From: Robinsoniella peoriensis
GTDB taxonomy: Bacteria; Bacillota; Clostridia; Lachnospirales; Lachnospiraceae
Strand: one strand, 5' to 3'
Assembly (NCBI RefSeq): GCF_042680125.1
Contig: NZ_JBHTNY010000010.1
DNA length: 64,000 bases
Shown here: positions 8,702-17,632 of the stretch, piece after piece
Layout: every line of letters begins with the position of its first letter
How positions within the stretch are numbered: the stretch's first letter is position 1
The notes under the pieces: generated by a model
The model's input: the letters and a program-made list of their open reading frames with translations, nothing else
Told to the model about the DNA's origin: nothing
Database searches by the model: none
Translations under genes and position numbers: made by a program

Positions 8702-9223
8702 TTAGCATTTCTCCGGTTCCGGATAAACAACACCAAAAGTATCTACTGTCATAGATTTAATCTTTTGCTCATCTAATGGACGGTCGCTGTAATCTGTATC
8801 TGTTTCTGCTATCTTATTTACAACATCCATACCCTCCGTAATTTTACCGAAAGCCGCATAAGATCCATCCAGATGAGGTGAATTCTTATGCATAATGAAG
8901 AACTGGGAACCTGCAGAGTTGGGGTCCATAGCTCTTGCCATGGAAAGAACACCCGGTGTATGTTTAAACTGGTTTGCAAAACCATTCTGTGAGAACTCTC
9001 CTTTAATACTATATCCCGGACCTCCCATACCATTTCCGTTAGGACATCCGCCCTGGATCATAAATCCATTGATTACACGGTGAAAAATAATTCCATCATA
9101 GAAACCTTTTTTTATAAGGCTGATAAAATTGTTTACACTGTTTGGTGCAATCTCCGGATATAATTCTGCTTTCATAACATCGCCATTTTCCATAGTAATG
9201 GTTACAATTGGATTCTGTGCCAT
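8702..9223 (-). CDS. Cyclophilin-type peptidyl-prolyl cis-trans isomerase
   Basis: 173 residues and a complete cyclophilin fold: FHRVINGFMIQGG, GPGYSIKGEF, SMARAMDPNSAGSQFFI and HLDGSYAAFGKI. These include the conserved catalytic Arg (FHRV) and the active-site Phe region. There is no signal peptide, so it should be a cytosolic foldase acting on Xaa-Pro bonds. The start is at 9223, behind AAAGGAA; an upstream in-frame ATG at 9259 has no ribosome binding site. It is a single-gene unit, with its own promoter at 9310-9338 and terminator at 8604-8671. Confidence 0.95.
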   Translation of the reverse strand: MAQNPIVTITMENGDVMKAELYPEIAPNSVNNFISLIKKGFYDGIIFHRVINGFMIQGGCPNGNGMGGPGYSIKGEFSQNGFANQFKHTPGVLSMARAMDPNSAGSQFFIMHKNSPHLDGSYAAFGKITEGMDVVNKIAETDTDYSDRPLDEQKIKSMTVDTFGVVYPEPEKC

Positions 9224-9309
9224 AGTTTTATTCCTTTCATTAAATGTAATTCCCGCCATAAAGGAGGGCTGTGTTACAAACAGTTACTTTTTCCTGCCTG
9301 TACCAATAA

Positions 9310-9338
9310 ATTATAATATGTAATCTTCAATGTTGCAA
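9310..9338 (-). promoter_or_regulatory. Promoter of the cyclophilin gene
   Basis: On the minus strand TTGCAA (9338-9333), a 17-nt spacer and a consensus TATAAT (9315-9310). It lies about 90 nt upstream of the cyclophilin start. Confidence 0.75.
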
Positions 9339-9385
9339 GGCATATTTACAGCATATCTCTACATAAAATCACAAAGAAACACTCC

Positions 9386-9414
9386 TTGCCCCCACCTCTT
9401 ATCCATGCTATAAT
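9386..9414 (+). promoter_or_regulatory. Promoter of the alanine symporter gene
   Basis: TTGCCC (9386-9391), a 17-nt spacer and a consensus TATAAT (9409-9414). Transcription should start near 9421, giving a leader of about 145 nt before the symporter. Confidence 0.75.
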
Positions 9415-9457
9415 TATTTAATTATACACTACCGTGTTAACTTGTTAAGTCAAATAT

Positions 9458-9543
9458 CCCGCCTCAGGCGACGGGGGATTTGTACCTCGTGGCAGTCGCC
9501 AAATAAACACGCAAGCGCGTCCGTCTGGCTTGTTGCTCACGGG
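9458..9543 (+). promoter_or_regulatory. GC-rich structured leader of the symporter gene
   Basis: This stretch is much more GC-rich than its surroundings and can form several stems: CGCC-TCA-GGCG, GGCGAC (9467-9472) with GTCGCC (9495-9500), ACGC-AA-GCG(C)GT, and CCGT with ACGG. It lies between promoter and AGGAGG. It could be a riboswitch or other cis-acting RNA; I cannot assign it to a known class. Confidence 0.5.
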
Positions 9544-9567
9544 AATAATTATCAGGAGGAAACCAAC

Positions 9568-10983
9568 ATGAATTTCTCAACGATCTTATCCGATGTTAAC
9601 AGTTTTGTCTGGGGGCCTGTCATGCTGATACTGCTGGTCGGAACCGGCATTTTCATGACTATTCGCCTCAAATTTCTTCCCTGGCGCAACCTGGGTTACG
9701 CTCTGCGGTCCGTTTTTCAAAAAGCCGATCCGGATATGGACTCTAACAGTGGTGACATCTCACCTTTTCAATCTCTGATGACAGCTCTTGCTGCTACAAT
9801 TGGTACAGGAAATATCGTTGGTGTTGCTACGGCTATGGTTATAGGTGGTCCCGGAGCTCTTGTCTGGATGTGGATCAGTGCTCTGTTTGGACTTTCTACC
9901 AAGTATGCAGAAAGCGTTCTCGCTGTAAAATACCGTGAAACCAATGTATTTGGTGAAATGGCAGGCGGCCCTATGTATGCCATGAAAAACGGTTTTCGCA
10001 TCAAATGGATCGGCTCTGTTCTTGCTGCACTCTTTTCCGTCTTTGCGGTTGTGGCATCTTTTGGAATCGGCAACATGACCCAGGCGAATTCCATATCCCT
10101 TGCCCTGCATGATACCTTTGGCATTCCGCTCTCTGTAACGGGTGCAGTGATTATGATTCTGGCTCTGATCGTGCTTGTGGGAGGGATTAAAAGTATAGGT
10201 AAAGTATGCTCCCTGATTGTTCCTTTCATGGCCGTCCTCTACTTTATATGCGGTCTTATTGTCATAATTCTGAATTTTAAAAATCTTCCAGCCGGTATTG
10301 CACAGATCATACATATGGCTTTTTCACCGGACGCCATTGCCGGAGGGGTGGGCGGTACCATTATCGCCAGCATGCTTTCTGCAATGCGCTGGGGCGTCGC
10401 AAGAGGGGTATTTTCTAATGAAGCAGGGCTTGGATCTGCTCCAATCGCCGCTGCTGCCGCCAAAACGGATCATCCGTCCAGACAGGGTTATATCAACATG
10501 ACAGGTACCTTCTTTGACACTTTGGTTGTCTGCTCCATTACCGGACTTGCAATCGCTTCCTCCGGTGTTCTTGGTACACTGGGTGTGGACGGAAAAGTAA
10601 TCACCGGGGTAAACCTGACCATACAGGCTTTTTCTACCGCTCTTGGTGGTGCCGGGGGTTGGCTTGTCACCATCGGCATTACATTATTTGCTTTCTCCAC
10701 CATTTTAGGCTGGGAATACTATGGTGAAAAATCTTTGGAATATCTGGTGAAGTCCCCAAAGATCACTTATCTTTACCGTATTATCTTCTGCCTGATCATT
10801 TTTGTCGGCGCTACTACTACTTTGCAGGTAGTATGGGATTTTTCAGATACAATGAACGGACTTATGGCAATTCCCAATCTGATCTGCCTGTTAGTATTGA
10901 ATAAGACAGTTGCAAAAGAATGTTTTCATTTCCAGGATACAGTAATAACCCCGGATCGTAAAAAGAAGAAACGATTGAAGTAA
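9568..10983 (+). CDS. Sodium:alanine/glycine symporter (AGCS family)
   Basis: Integral membrane protein of about 471 residues that takes up alanine or glycine with Na+. Family motifs include TALAATIGTGNIVGVATA near the N-terminus, FGEMAGGPMYAMK, and GVARGVFSNEAGLGSAPIAAA in the middle. About ten hydrophobic segments are visible. The start at 9568 has GGAGG 9 nt upstream. An in-frame ATG at 9442 would add 42 residues read out of the structured leader and is rejected. Monocistronic, with promoter, leader and terminator. Amino-acid specificity within the family is inferred. Confidence 0.94.
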   Translation: MNFSTILSDVNSFVWGPVMLILLVGTGIFMTIRLKFLPWRNLGYALRSVFQKADPDMDSNSGDISPFQSLMTALAATIGTGNIVGVATAMVIGGPGALVWMWISALFGLSTKYAESVLAVKYRETNVFGEMAGGPMYAMKNGFRIKWIGSVLAALFSVFAVVASFGIGNMTQANSISLALHDTFGIPLSVTGAVIMILALIVLVGGIKSIGKVCSLIVPFMAVLYFICGLIVIILNFKNLPAGIAQIIHMAFSPDAIAGGVGGTIIASMLSAMRWGVARGVFSNEAGLGSAPIAAAAAKTDHPSRQGYINMTGTFFDTLVVCSITGLAIASSGVLGTLGVDGKVITGVNLTIQAFSTALGGAGGWLVTIGITLFAFSTILGWEYYGEKSLEYLVKSPKITYLYRIIFCLIIFVGATTTLQVVWDFSDTMNGLMAIPNLICLLVLNKTVAKECFHFQDTVITPDRKKKKRLK

Positions 10984-10990
10984 AAAATGT

Positions 10991-11044
10991 AAAAAAGCCC
11001 ATATCGCTGACGCACAATTGCGTACAGCCATATGAGCTTTTTTT
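10991..11044. terminator. Bidirectional terminator between convergent genes
   Basis: An A-rich left arm (AAAAAGC then CATAT, 10992-11004) pairs with ATATGAGCTTTTT (11030-11043) around an inner TGCG-type stem. A T run follows on both strands. It serves the plus-strand symporter and, overlapping its stop, the minus-strand membrane protein gene. Confidence 0.85.
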
Positions 11045-11576
11045 AAAATCCTAATTGTTTCCGGTATTTTCCCCATACACTTGCCTGAAAATACTCGTAT
11101 GCTTTATCATAAATAAAAAGAACAATCTGTCCCAATACTACTGCTACCAGAAGAATCCATCCTGATATCTCCCCAGCAAACAGAAGCTTTGGAAAAAGAA
11201 ACAGCATCGGTAAGAATAATACATTAAAAATGAGATATTTGAAAATCCAGAATATCCTGCGGCCTTTGGCATTTGGACATACTTTTCCAAGTTTCAGCCA
11301 TACAAATTCAATCGCCAGAACATAGAGTCCCATAATCGCAAAAGTAAGGCAGTGCAGTTTATCCGGCGCTATCAGCAGGCCCAGAATGACTGCTCCTATG
11401 TAAAAGCCGGCGCCCAGCTTTAATCCGAATTCCCGGATCATAATTCCCACGAAAAACGAAGCTGCTCCCAGTAAAAACAACGTGTTAAACTGAAAGACAC
11501 CGCTCAGCACCATAAGTACAATCGTAAGCGCCAGTAACAGGCCTGAAAATGCCATTTTTTTGCCACTTACATGCAT
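11043..11576 (-). CDS. Multi-pass membrane protein of unknown function
   Basis: About 177 residues with five or six hydrophobic segments and no recognised domain. It follows the DnaJ-like gene with a 10-bp overlap. I chose ATG 11576, where AGGAG lies about 9 nt upstream, inside the end of the DnaJ-like gene. Last gene of a three-gene cluster (DUF5685, DnaJ-like, this protein) found together in Lachnospiraceae. That suggests a joint role, perhaps membrane-associated chaperoning; this is inference. Confidence 0.7.
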   Translation of the reverse strand: MHVSGKKMAFSGLLLALTIVLMVLSGVFQFNTLFLLGAASFFVGIMIREFGLKLGAGFYIGAVILGLLIAPDKLHCLTFAIMGLYVLAIEFVWLKLGKVCPNAKGRRIFWIFKYLIFNVLFLPMLFLFPKLLFAGEISGWILLVAVVLGQIVLFIYDKAYEYFQASVWGKYRKQLGF

Positions 11577-12184
11577 GAACAAAGATCTCCTCCCATACAT
11601 TCGCAAAGTGAATCTGCACACCACAGATCACAACAACAATTACCGGTCGTACATCCGCCGGCAGAACGCCCGTTCCCATAACTGTTAGACTGGTAACGCT
11701 GACCGCTCCACTGCAATTGATTAACCAGATTTCGGTACTCCTGGTTGTTTGGTTCCATACTGCATGCCTGCTGTGCCTGGTTCATCGCCTGCACATTATT
11801 GCCGATACCGGAATTAGCCACCGCACTGTAGTAATACCACTTCGCGGTACGATTCTGCATTCTTGATAACATATTCAATGCATCCTGATAATATCCCGAA
11901 TTTATATAATTCGTTACAGACTTCATCTCATTGGAATCATCCTGGCTGCTCTGATATCCTCCGGCAGTATAACCGCCTGAACTATAGCCGCTTTCCCGTT
12001 CCTTCATAATCTGATCATAGGCTTCCTGCACTTCTTTAAACTTTTCTTCAGCCAGACCCGCCAGTGGATTATTCGAATAAGAATCAGGATGGTATTTCCT
12101 GCTCAAATCTCTGTATGCTCTCTTTACTTCATCATTGGTCGCATTGGATGAAATCCCCAATACGCTATATGGATCACTTACCAT
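11567..12184 (-). CDS. J-domain protein (DnaJ-like) with Cys-rich tail
   Basis: Residues 4-65 form a J domain with the diagnostic HPD motif (RKYHPDSYS), which stimulates DnaK ATPase. A Gly/Ser/Tyr-rich linker and two TPR-like helices (about 85-165) follow. The last 30 residues are unusually Cys-rich, with clusters such as CCCDLWC and CECMGGDLCSCM. This suggests metal binding or membrane/palmitoyl-like anchoring (speculative). No classical DnaJ zinc finger is present, so it is a specialised co-chaperone. Its start overlaps the end of the DUF5685 gene by 11 bp, indicating translational coupling. Confidence 0.9.
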   Translation of the reverse strand: MVSDPYSVLGISSNATNDEVKRAYRDLSRKYHPDSYSNNPLAGLAEEKFKEVQEAYDQIMKERESGYSSGGYTAGGYQSSQDDSNEMKSVTNYINSGYYQDALNMLSRMQNRTAKWYYYSAVANSGIGNNVQAMNQAQQACSMEPNNQEYRNLVNQLQWSGQRYQSNSYGNGRSAGGCTTGNCCCDLWCADSLCECMGGDLCSCM

Positions 12185-13022
12185 TTTTCTGTTCCTTTCC
12201 TTCTTTCATTTCTTTTTGTATTTTATCATATTTTGTCCATACTCCGACGTAGAGTATATTTTTCAGGATATCCACATCCCAAAGACAGGGCAGCAGCTCA
12301 AATTCTCTGCTGCACTCTCCCATCATCATATTAAGCATCTGCTCACAAACCACTTCATAATTCTCTTTTCCCTGTAATGGGATGAGAGGATTATAATTAC
12401 CTTTTTCAATATCTTTTTTCACATCTTCATAGGCATCCATGATATATATAAATTTACCAAGGAAAAATCCCATTTTACGAAGTTTGTCTTCCCACTGGTC
12501 TTTCCTGTAAACCAGAAGTTCACCCATTAATTCGCCAAAGCTTCCGGCAACGGCATCCATATCCGTTATCTGCTTTTTTTCATATTCCTGAAGTTTTTTT
12601 AAACAGCGCTGTATGGTTTTACACTTATCCGGATATTTCGAAATGATGCTTTTTACGCTTTTGCCAAGCAGCTTACTGCCTGCAAGCCCAGCCATACTCT
12701 TTTCATCTTCCCAGTCATCTATAAAATGATAATAAGATAATATTACATTCATCTCTGCTGCATATTCTGTAAAGTCATTTTGCAGCATGTCCATTTTTTT
12801 AACCGGATGTACTACACAATGATATTTGCTGTTCTTCATTTTATGTTCGTACAGCGAAGTAAGCAGAATGACTACAAAAGTCATATCATAGGTCAGCGTC
12901 ATTTGGCCGCGGAATCCGAAGTTCTCTTTTAGGGTTCTGCATAAACCGCAATAATATGCTTTATATTTATAATAATCTTTAACTTTTAACTCCGGTTTAT
13001 AAATGGTAACATAGCCAAACAT
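12174..13022 (-). CDS. DUF5685 family protein
   Basis: About 282 residues. The start MFGYVTIYKPELK and the following YYCGLCRTLK cysteine pair are characteristic of DUF5685, a helical family of unknown function common in Clostridia. ATG 13022 is chosen because AGGAG lies 7 nt upstream; a TTG two codons earlier is less likely. An all-helical body with a D-D-W-x-D region (FIDDWEDEK) recalls isoprenoid-synthase-like metal sites, but I do not assign an activity. First gene of the cluster with the DnaJ-like and membrane proteins. Confidence 0.8.
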   Translation of the reverse strand: MFGYVTIYKPELKVKDYYKYKAYYCGLCRTLKENFGFRGQMTLTYDMTFVVILLTSLYEHKMKNSKYHCVVHPVKKMDMLQNDFTEYAAEMNVILSYYHFIDDWEDEKSMAGLAGSKLLGKSVKSIISKYPDKCKTIQRCLKKLQEYEKKQITDMDAVAGSFGELMGELLVYRKDQWEDKLRKMGFFLGKFIYIMDAYEDVKKDIEKGNYNPLIPLQGKENYEVVCEQMLNMMMGECSREFELLPCLWDVDILKNILYVGVWTKYDKIQKEMKEGKEQKNGK

Positions 13023-13073
13023 GTACAATCTCCTAATCTTTTTGCCTTCATAGGGGATTATACTATATTCGTT

Positions 13074-14102
13074 TCAAAAATACCAGTTAACTTTATATAA
13101 AATATTGGCCTTATCCCATTTCTCTATATCACCAGGCCCGCTGACATCCGGCTCCTGGTAATTTTCCTGCCCATCTGTTACTTCTGGCTGTTCATTTTCT
13201 TCGCCACCCTGCACTCCGGGCTGCTGGTAATCACCTGCTCCATCCTGCACTCCGGGCTGCTCATAAGCTCCACTCTCTGCTGTCCCCGGCTGTTGGTAAC
13301 CTTCCTGCCCATCCTGTACTCCAGGCTGCTGATAGCTGCCGTCTCCTTGTACCTCCGGCTGTTCATAATTTCCTTGTCCATCTGTAGTGTTACCTGCATC
13401 CGTCTGTCCATAAGCTTTAGATCCCCGAACATTCTCTCCTGCATTCGTTGAACCCGTACCGGTAGGTGCATCAGCATGCTGAAACAGCTTTGCCAGCACT
13501 TCATGGGTATAAGGCTGATCCATGGGAATTGTAACATCCAGATTATCAATGCGTATGGGCACATTCCCTTCCATACAATAATAAATATCTACACTTTCCG
13601 GATTTTTTGGACTCGCATAAGTCTGAAGTGTTTTCTGGATACTGTCCAGTACGGCATACACCATACTTTGCGCATCGTAAACATGGAAGTTTTCCTTCTG
13701 GTTAGATGGTGGTCCCATAAAAACAGCGCTTTCTCCGGTAATGCACACCGTCATTCCGCCTTTTCCCGTGGTTATCTGATCAGCCAGAGATATATTCCAT
13801 CCGGTCAGTGTTTCCATTGCTTTTACCAGGCTGTCGGGCGTGGCTTCCTCTGTCTCAGAATAGTCGTAACTCTGAAACTTACCATCTCCCGTAGATATGT
13901 ATAATTTCACTCCTTCTGAATTCTGTGAATCACCGACAGCATTTGTCTGTGCTCCGCCGCCGCTTTCCGTTACTTTCATAATTTCAGAAGTACTGCTTTC
14001 TGCCGTTCCTTTTGCTGCATCTGCTTTGCCATCTTTCTGGCATCCTGCATTAAATCCCAATATACTGCATAGCAAAACTAGTAAAAGTACCTTTTTTCTC
14101 AT
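13074..14102 (-). CDS. Secreted lipoprotein with GerM-like domain and Gln/Pro repeats
   Basis: 342 residues. The N-terminus MRKKVLLLVLLC is a signal peptide ending in FNAGC, a plausible though weak lipobox. The middle (about 70-220) resembles a sporulation/germination GerM-type domain (VKLYISTGDG and ESVDIYYCMEGNVPI). The C-terminal 120 residues hold about nine imperfect repeats of the type Y-Q-Q-P-G-V-Q-D-G, a flexible surface stalk. The start is ATG 14102, exactly 7 nt after GGG at the end of the leader element 14103-14207. An upstream reading frame across that element looks like a spurious hydrophobic extension. Function unknown. Confidence 0.75.
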   Translation of the reverse strand: MRKKVLLLVLLCSILGFNAGCQKDGKADAAKGTAESSTSEIMKVTESGGGAQTNAVGDSQNSEGVKLYISTGDGKFQSYDYSETEEATPDSLVKAMETLTGWNISLADQITTGKGGMTVCITGESAVFMGPPSNQKENFHVYDAQSMVYAVLDSIQKTLQTYASPKNPESVDIYYCMEGNVPIRIDNLDVTIPMDQPYTHEVLAKLFQHADAPTGTGSTNAGENVRGSKAYGQTDAGNTTDGQGNYEQPEVQGDGSYQQPGVQDGQEGYQQPGTAESGAYEQPGVQDGAGDYQQPGVQGGEENEQPEVTDGQENYQEPDVSGPGDIEKWDKANILYKVNWYF

Positions 14103-14207
14103 ATTTATTCCCATTGCATATTGCAGGTAAGGCTGCAATACTGCCACAATCAAACAGATTGAAAGAATCACATCGTGGCATCCTTTCTGCGTTATTTTCT
14201 TTCAACC
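14103..14207 (-). promoter_or_regulatory. Dispersed leader element, full copy (lipoprotein gene)
   Basis: A 105-nt element ending directly at the start codon. Stem 1: 14197-14207 with 14157-14167 (11 bp, one G-U). Pseudoknot: loop TGCCAC (minus strand of 14175-14180) with downstream GTGGCA (minus strand of 14142-14147). 3' hairpin: ATTGCAG (14120-14126) with CTGCAAT (14133-14139). It ends GGG-AATAAAT-ATG. Homologous full copies lie at 37544-37649 and 41156-41263; partial copies at 23671-23712 and 60413-60450. Confidence 0.75.
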
Positions 14208-14432
14208 CTTCTACTCCTCTTTCGGCAATACATTTCTTATGTATCCTGATTATATGCCAGTCGATCATGAAATTCAATAATATGGAATGAACGACTGTTA
14301 TATTAATTATTTACAATCCTAATTCTTTTAGCGCCGCTTGTCAAACGCTTCTGCATAAAAGTAGATAAAATCTTTTTTCTCCTGTTTGTAGTTTAAACCA
14401 TTACATTATGAAAAGAAAGTACTTTTATAAAA
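14208..14432. other. Intergenic stretch, no gene seen
   Basis: AT-rich sequence between the leader element of the lipoprotein gene and the end of the ABC exporter gene. It should contain the lipoprotein promoter. I see no convincing coding region. Confidence 0.5.
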
Positions 14433-16247
14433 TTAGTTCTCTATTTTTTCCTGTAAATTCATAAAATCAAAAAATGCTCCCTGTTTTTCTTTTAACTGAT
14501 TGTAAGATCCTTTTTCTACAATCTCTCCATTTTTCATAAAAATTACCTGATCATACTGTTTTAGCAATTCTTCCTTCAGATTGTGGGTAATGGTAATCAG
14601 CGCCAGTTTTTCCTGGGCCAGAAGCCGGTTTTCCATATCATATGCCGTCTGCATATCTACCGCTGAGGTGCCTTCATCCAATATTAACAGGGGGGTTCTT
14701 CGGATCAGTGCTCTTGCTACTGCTACTCTTTGGCGCTGGCCCCCGGACAGGTGTATTCCATTTTCTCCAGCCGGAGTCTTCAGCCCATTTTCCATCTGGT
14801 CCAAAAATAAACTGATGCCGCTTCTGTCTATTACATCCTGCAGTTCTGTGTCGGAATACTCCCGCTCCAGGCAGATATTCTGGTAAATATCCGTATCAAA
14901 TAAATATACATTCTGATGAATCATCGATACAATATTACTTAAATCCTTCCCATTCATATCCCTGATTTCACGTCCGTCAAACTGGATACTGCCACTATAT
15001 CTGTCTGAATATCCGGTCAGCAATTTTACCAGCGTGGACTTTCCGCTCCCGCTTTCCCCAATAATGGCATATTTTTTAGCAGGTTCTATTTGCAGATCCA
15101 CTTCGTTCAAAATATTTCTTTCCTCCTGGTATGAAAAACTAACTTTTTCTATGTTCAACAGACTTTTAAAAGAAGATCCGGATACCCCTTTGCTCACTGT
15201 TCCCAAAATCCTGCTATCCTGTGTGTCTTGTGTGTCTTGTGTGTCCTGTTCCTGGCTAAGCCGTGAGAGACGCTCTAACACAGGTTTCATTCCCGTAATT
15301 TTAGGTAAATTCTGCATAATCATCATTACCGGCGTTATAAATGTTCCGCTTAACTGGACAAGTGCCAAAAGGGTTCCTACAGTAGACCTGCCTGTCAAGA
15401 CAAAATAGGCTGCTACAAAAACGATAATTACAGTGGAAAGCGCTGATAAAATACTGGCAAAACACTCATTAACCGCCAGCAGCCGGTCAGCCATAAACTT
15501 GCTCTCTGCAGTATCCCGGTTTTCCTTTTGGAATTCTTTTCGAATATAACCCTCAATGGCAAATCCCCGTATTACCTCATAACCGGACAAATAATCTTTA
15601 CATTTTGCCGTAAACTCTGCTATTTTTTCTGAAAAATTGTTCTGCCTTACCTGAAGCGCTTTCCCAAAAAATGCAGGTATTAAAAACATTAACAACATAA
15701 AGAAGATTAGAATCACCGTTACCAGCCAGCTTAAATAGAACAGAATTCCAAGAGTTGCTACAAACAAAACGACCATTTTAGCCAGGAGCTGAATTGGTAC
15801 TAAATAATTTTCTTCCACAAGCTTCACATCGTTTACTATTGCTGACAGATAATCCGCGGTATTAACCTTATAGAAACCCTCCGGGTTCCTGCTCAGCAAT
15901 CCCTGAAACGTCTTTTTTCTAAGACTCTTTGTTACATTCCGGATCAGAACCTTTCCACAGTAAGCTTCCAGAAAACCAAATCCGCCTAATATAAGAAGAT
16001 AAATCATAGTAAATGTAAACAGACGCCAGAAAGTATTTACATCCTGCCCAATCGCCGCATCCACTATCTTTTGCAAAATAATTGATATAAATGCGGATGC
16101 TACTGAACTTAGTGCTCCAATGCCAATTACCAATGCAAGAATCCACTTATTTTCTTTTAAACATGCTTTCAAATCAGATACCTCTCTTTTTCGTTTATTG
16201 GAATGCATTGTTTTATATATTCTATATTCGTCAAATACATTCGTCAT
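14433..16247 (-). CDS. ABC exporter (fused permease and ATPase)
   Basis: 604 residues, a half-transporter of the multidrug/lipid/peptide exporter type. An ABC transmembrane domain with about six helices spans 30-320. The nucleotide-binding domain follows: Walker A GESGSGKST at 397-405, signature LSGGQ at 500-504, Walker B LLILDE at 520-525, and a switch His in ITITHN. The linker at about 334-344 carries an in-frame three-and-a-bit copy repeat (QDT), encoded by a 9-bp tandem repeat around 15220-15249. It probably works as a homodimer. Substrate unknown. Its own promoter is at 16252-16280. Confidence 0.93.
   Translation of the reverse strand: MTNVFDEYRIYKTMHSNKRKREVSDLKACLKENKWILALVIGIGALSSVASAFISIILQKIVDAAIGQDVNTFWRLFTFTMIYLLILGGFGFLEAYCGKVLIRNVTKSLRKKTFQGLLSRNPEGFYKVNTADYLSAIVNDVKLVEENYLVPIQLLAKMVVLFVATLGILFYLSWLVTVILIFFMLLMFLIPAFFGKALQVRQNNFSEKIAEFTAKCKDYLSGYEVIRGFAIEGYIRKEFQKENRDTAESKFMADRLLAVNECFASILSALSTVIIVFVAAYFVLTGRSTVGTLLALVQLSGTFITPVMMIMQNLPKITGMKPVLERLSRLSQEQDTQDTQDTQDSRILGTVSKGVSGSSFKSLLNIEKVSFSYQEERNILNEVDLQIEPAKKYAIIGESGSGKSTLVKLLTGYSDRYSGSIQFDGREIRDMNGKDLSNIVSMIHQNVYLFDTDIYQNICLEREYSDTELQDVIDRSGISLFLDQMENGLKTPAGENGIHLSGGQRQRVAVARALIRRTPLLILDEGTSAVDMQTAYDMENRLLAQEKLALITITHNLKEELLKQYDQVIFMKNGEIVEKGSYNQLKEKQGAFFDFMNLQEKIEN
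15220..15249. repeat. 9-bp tandem repeat inside the ABC exporter gene
   Basis: A unit TGTGTGTCT/C is repeated just over three times in frame. Copy-number change would lengthen the linker between membrane and ATPase domains by three residues per unit without a frameshift. Confidence 0.85.
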
Positions 16248-16251
16248 TTAC

Positions 16252-16280
16252 AGAATATATTACTATTTTATTTTTGTCAA
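16252..16280 (-). promoter_or_regulatory. Promoter of the ABC exporter gene
   Basis: On the minus strand TTGACA (16280-16275), a 17-nt spacer and TATTCT (16257-16252). The -10 box lies only about 5 nt from the start codon at 16247. That would give a leaderless message, or the real start lies further inside; ATG codons occur 13 codons downstream. Confidence 0.5.
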
Positions 16281-16349
16281 CTATATTTGATCATTATCGA
16301 ATAACTTTAATGCAGGATCAGGATTTTTTATTGAACCTTTCGAATTTTG

Positions 16350-16410
16350 GGCAAAAAATCAACAGAAGCCTTAAGTCTGCAATAAAATACAGATTTAAGA
16401 CCCCTGTTGA
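16350..16410 (-). terminator. Intrinsic terminator of the ArsR-type regulator gene
   Basis: A long interrupted stem pairs TCAACAG (from 16359) with CTGTTGA (to 16410), with an inner CTTAA-TCTG stem. On the minus strand GATTTTTTGC follows, a good U-run. Confidence 0.8.
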
Positions 16411-16501
16411 TCTCAACTTTTTCCTATATAACGGGATTCTTACATTAGAGTGTGTTTGAAAATTGATTTCCTGCAGCTGTGCGTCACGGATTCCCTCATT
16501 T

Positions 16502-17536
16502 TTATAATAGCAGCTGCTTCAGATCCCCGATCAGATCCATAACTGCGTCTTCTTCCAGGCAGTAGTATACTTTGCCATTCTTTTTCTCAATATTCACCAA
16601 ACCACAGGAAAATAATACATTCATATGATGGGACATGGTGGACGCTGATAATTTCATGGTTCCCGCCAGTTCCAGGTTGTACTTTTTGGATTCCTTTAAA
16701 ATACACAGAATATCCAGTTTGCTCCTGTCACTCAGTGCCTTCAGCTTCATGATAACAGCGTCTTTTGCGGCATCCGTACTTTTTCCTCTCCTGGGCAGGA
16801 GCTCTAAGAATAATCCCTGATAACCATGGGAATATAAAATCAGCTGTATTGCCGGAGCCACCAGGGTAGGATAGACTACTGCCTGGGATAAGAAACTTGT
16901 AAACAGCCGGTCAAATCTCTCAACCTTGTGTGCTGCATAACGTTCCAGTAAGGTCTGCAAAGGTTTTTCCACTGATGCAAGCGCTTTCTCATACACAGGT
17001 ATATTTTTACGGATTGCTTCCATGAGGTATTCCATCCAGAACCTGGGCCGGTGTAGAAATTTAAGTAAATGCCACTTTTTTCCTTCATCCATGTCCAGAG
17101 GTTCTAAAAACTCAATAATATCCAGCTCGTTTTTGATACAGGGAATTTTCTGTCTGGAAAGCTCTTCCGAATTAACTCCATCATCGAGAATAATTGACAT
17201 CAGTGTATCTCTAAGCTCTTCGTCTGTTACTCCATCCAGGGATTGGATCCATTCCTTGTTTTCTGTAACCGATACAATCAAAATGAGTATCCATTCCTGA
17301 TCCTTATCCTTAAAAAAGAATTCTTCATTTTCCGTTTTCACGTAATGATCTTTAAAATATTTTTCATAACGTTCCAGGATTTTAAAATGCTTTTGATAAA
17401 ATGCCTCACCATCAATCCCAATTTCATTCAATTCCTTTATTGTTTCATCTCTTGTCTCTTCACTTTGATAACAACTGCATAATAAGCCAAGTGTTTCAAA
17501 TACCGGATCCAACTCATTTTTCATGATCATGCCCAT
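16502..17536 (-). CDS. ArsR-type winged-helix regulator with a long N-terminal domain
   Basis: 344 residues. The last 80 form an ArsR-like winged helix: ALSDRSKLDILCILK, then SASTMSHHMNVLFSCGLV, then a wing with KNGKVYYCL. The N-terminal 250 residues are helical and match nothing I recognise; they probably sense a signal. No cysteine pair typical of metal-sensing ArsR proteins is visible. ATG 17536 is chosen (AGGAGG 9 nt upstream); an internal ATG four codons later is possible. It is transcribed towards the ABC exporter but has a strong terminator in between, so it is probably a separate unit. It could regulate the exporter (inference). Confidence 0.8.
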   Translation of the reverse strand: MGMIMKNELDPVFETLGLLCSCYQSEETRDETIKELNEIGIDGEAFYQKHFKILERYEKYFKDHYVKTENEEFFFKDKDQEWILILIVSVTENKEWIQSLDGVTDEELRDTLMSIILDDGVNSEELSRQKIPCIKNELDIIEFLEPLDMDEGKKWHLLKFLHRPRFWMEYLMEAIRKNIPVYEKALASVEKPLQTLLERYAAHKVERFDRLFTSFLSQAVVYPTLVAPAIQLILYSHGYQGLFLELLPRRGKSTDAAKDAVIMKLKALSDRSKLDILCILKESKKYNLELAGTMKLSASTMSHHMNVLFSCGLVNIEKKNGKVYYCLEEDAVMDLIGDLKQLLL

Positions 17537-17632
17537 AAAAAAATTCCTCCTGACTGCCTGCTATGATTTCATTTGCTATACCGGCTGTCTGCCAGTCTGC
17601 CTATTATAACAAATCTTTCCGCTCATAACAAG

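Noticed and set aside
9442..9567. N-terminal extension of the alanine symporter
   Set aside because: It reads through the GC-rich structured leader; the ATG at 9568 has a near-ideal GGAGG and the family N-terminus.
13140..13400. CRISPR-like array in the lipoprotein gene
   Set aside because: The repeats are in frame, imperfect and encode a Gln/Pro-rich stalk; no spacer pattern and no cas genes.
14103..14171. Hydrophobic 23-residue extension of the GerM-like lipoprotein
   Set aside because: The frame is the leader element itself; similar frames in the other copies are out of register with each other, and the ATG after GGG with a 7-nt spacer is shared by all copies.
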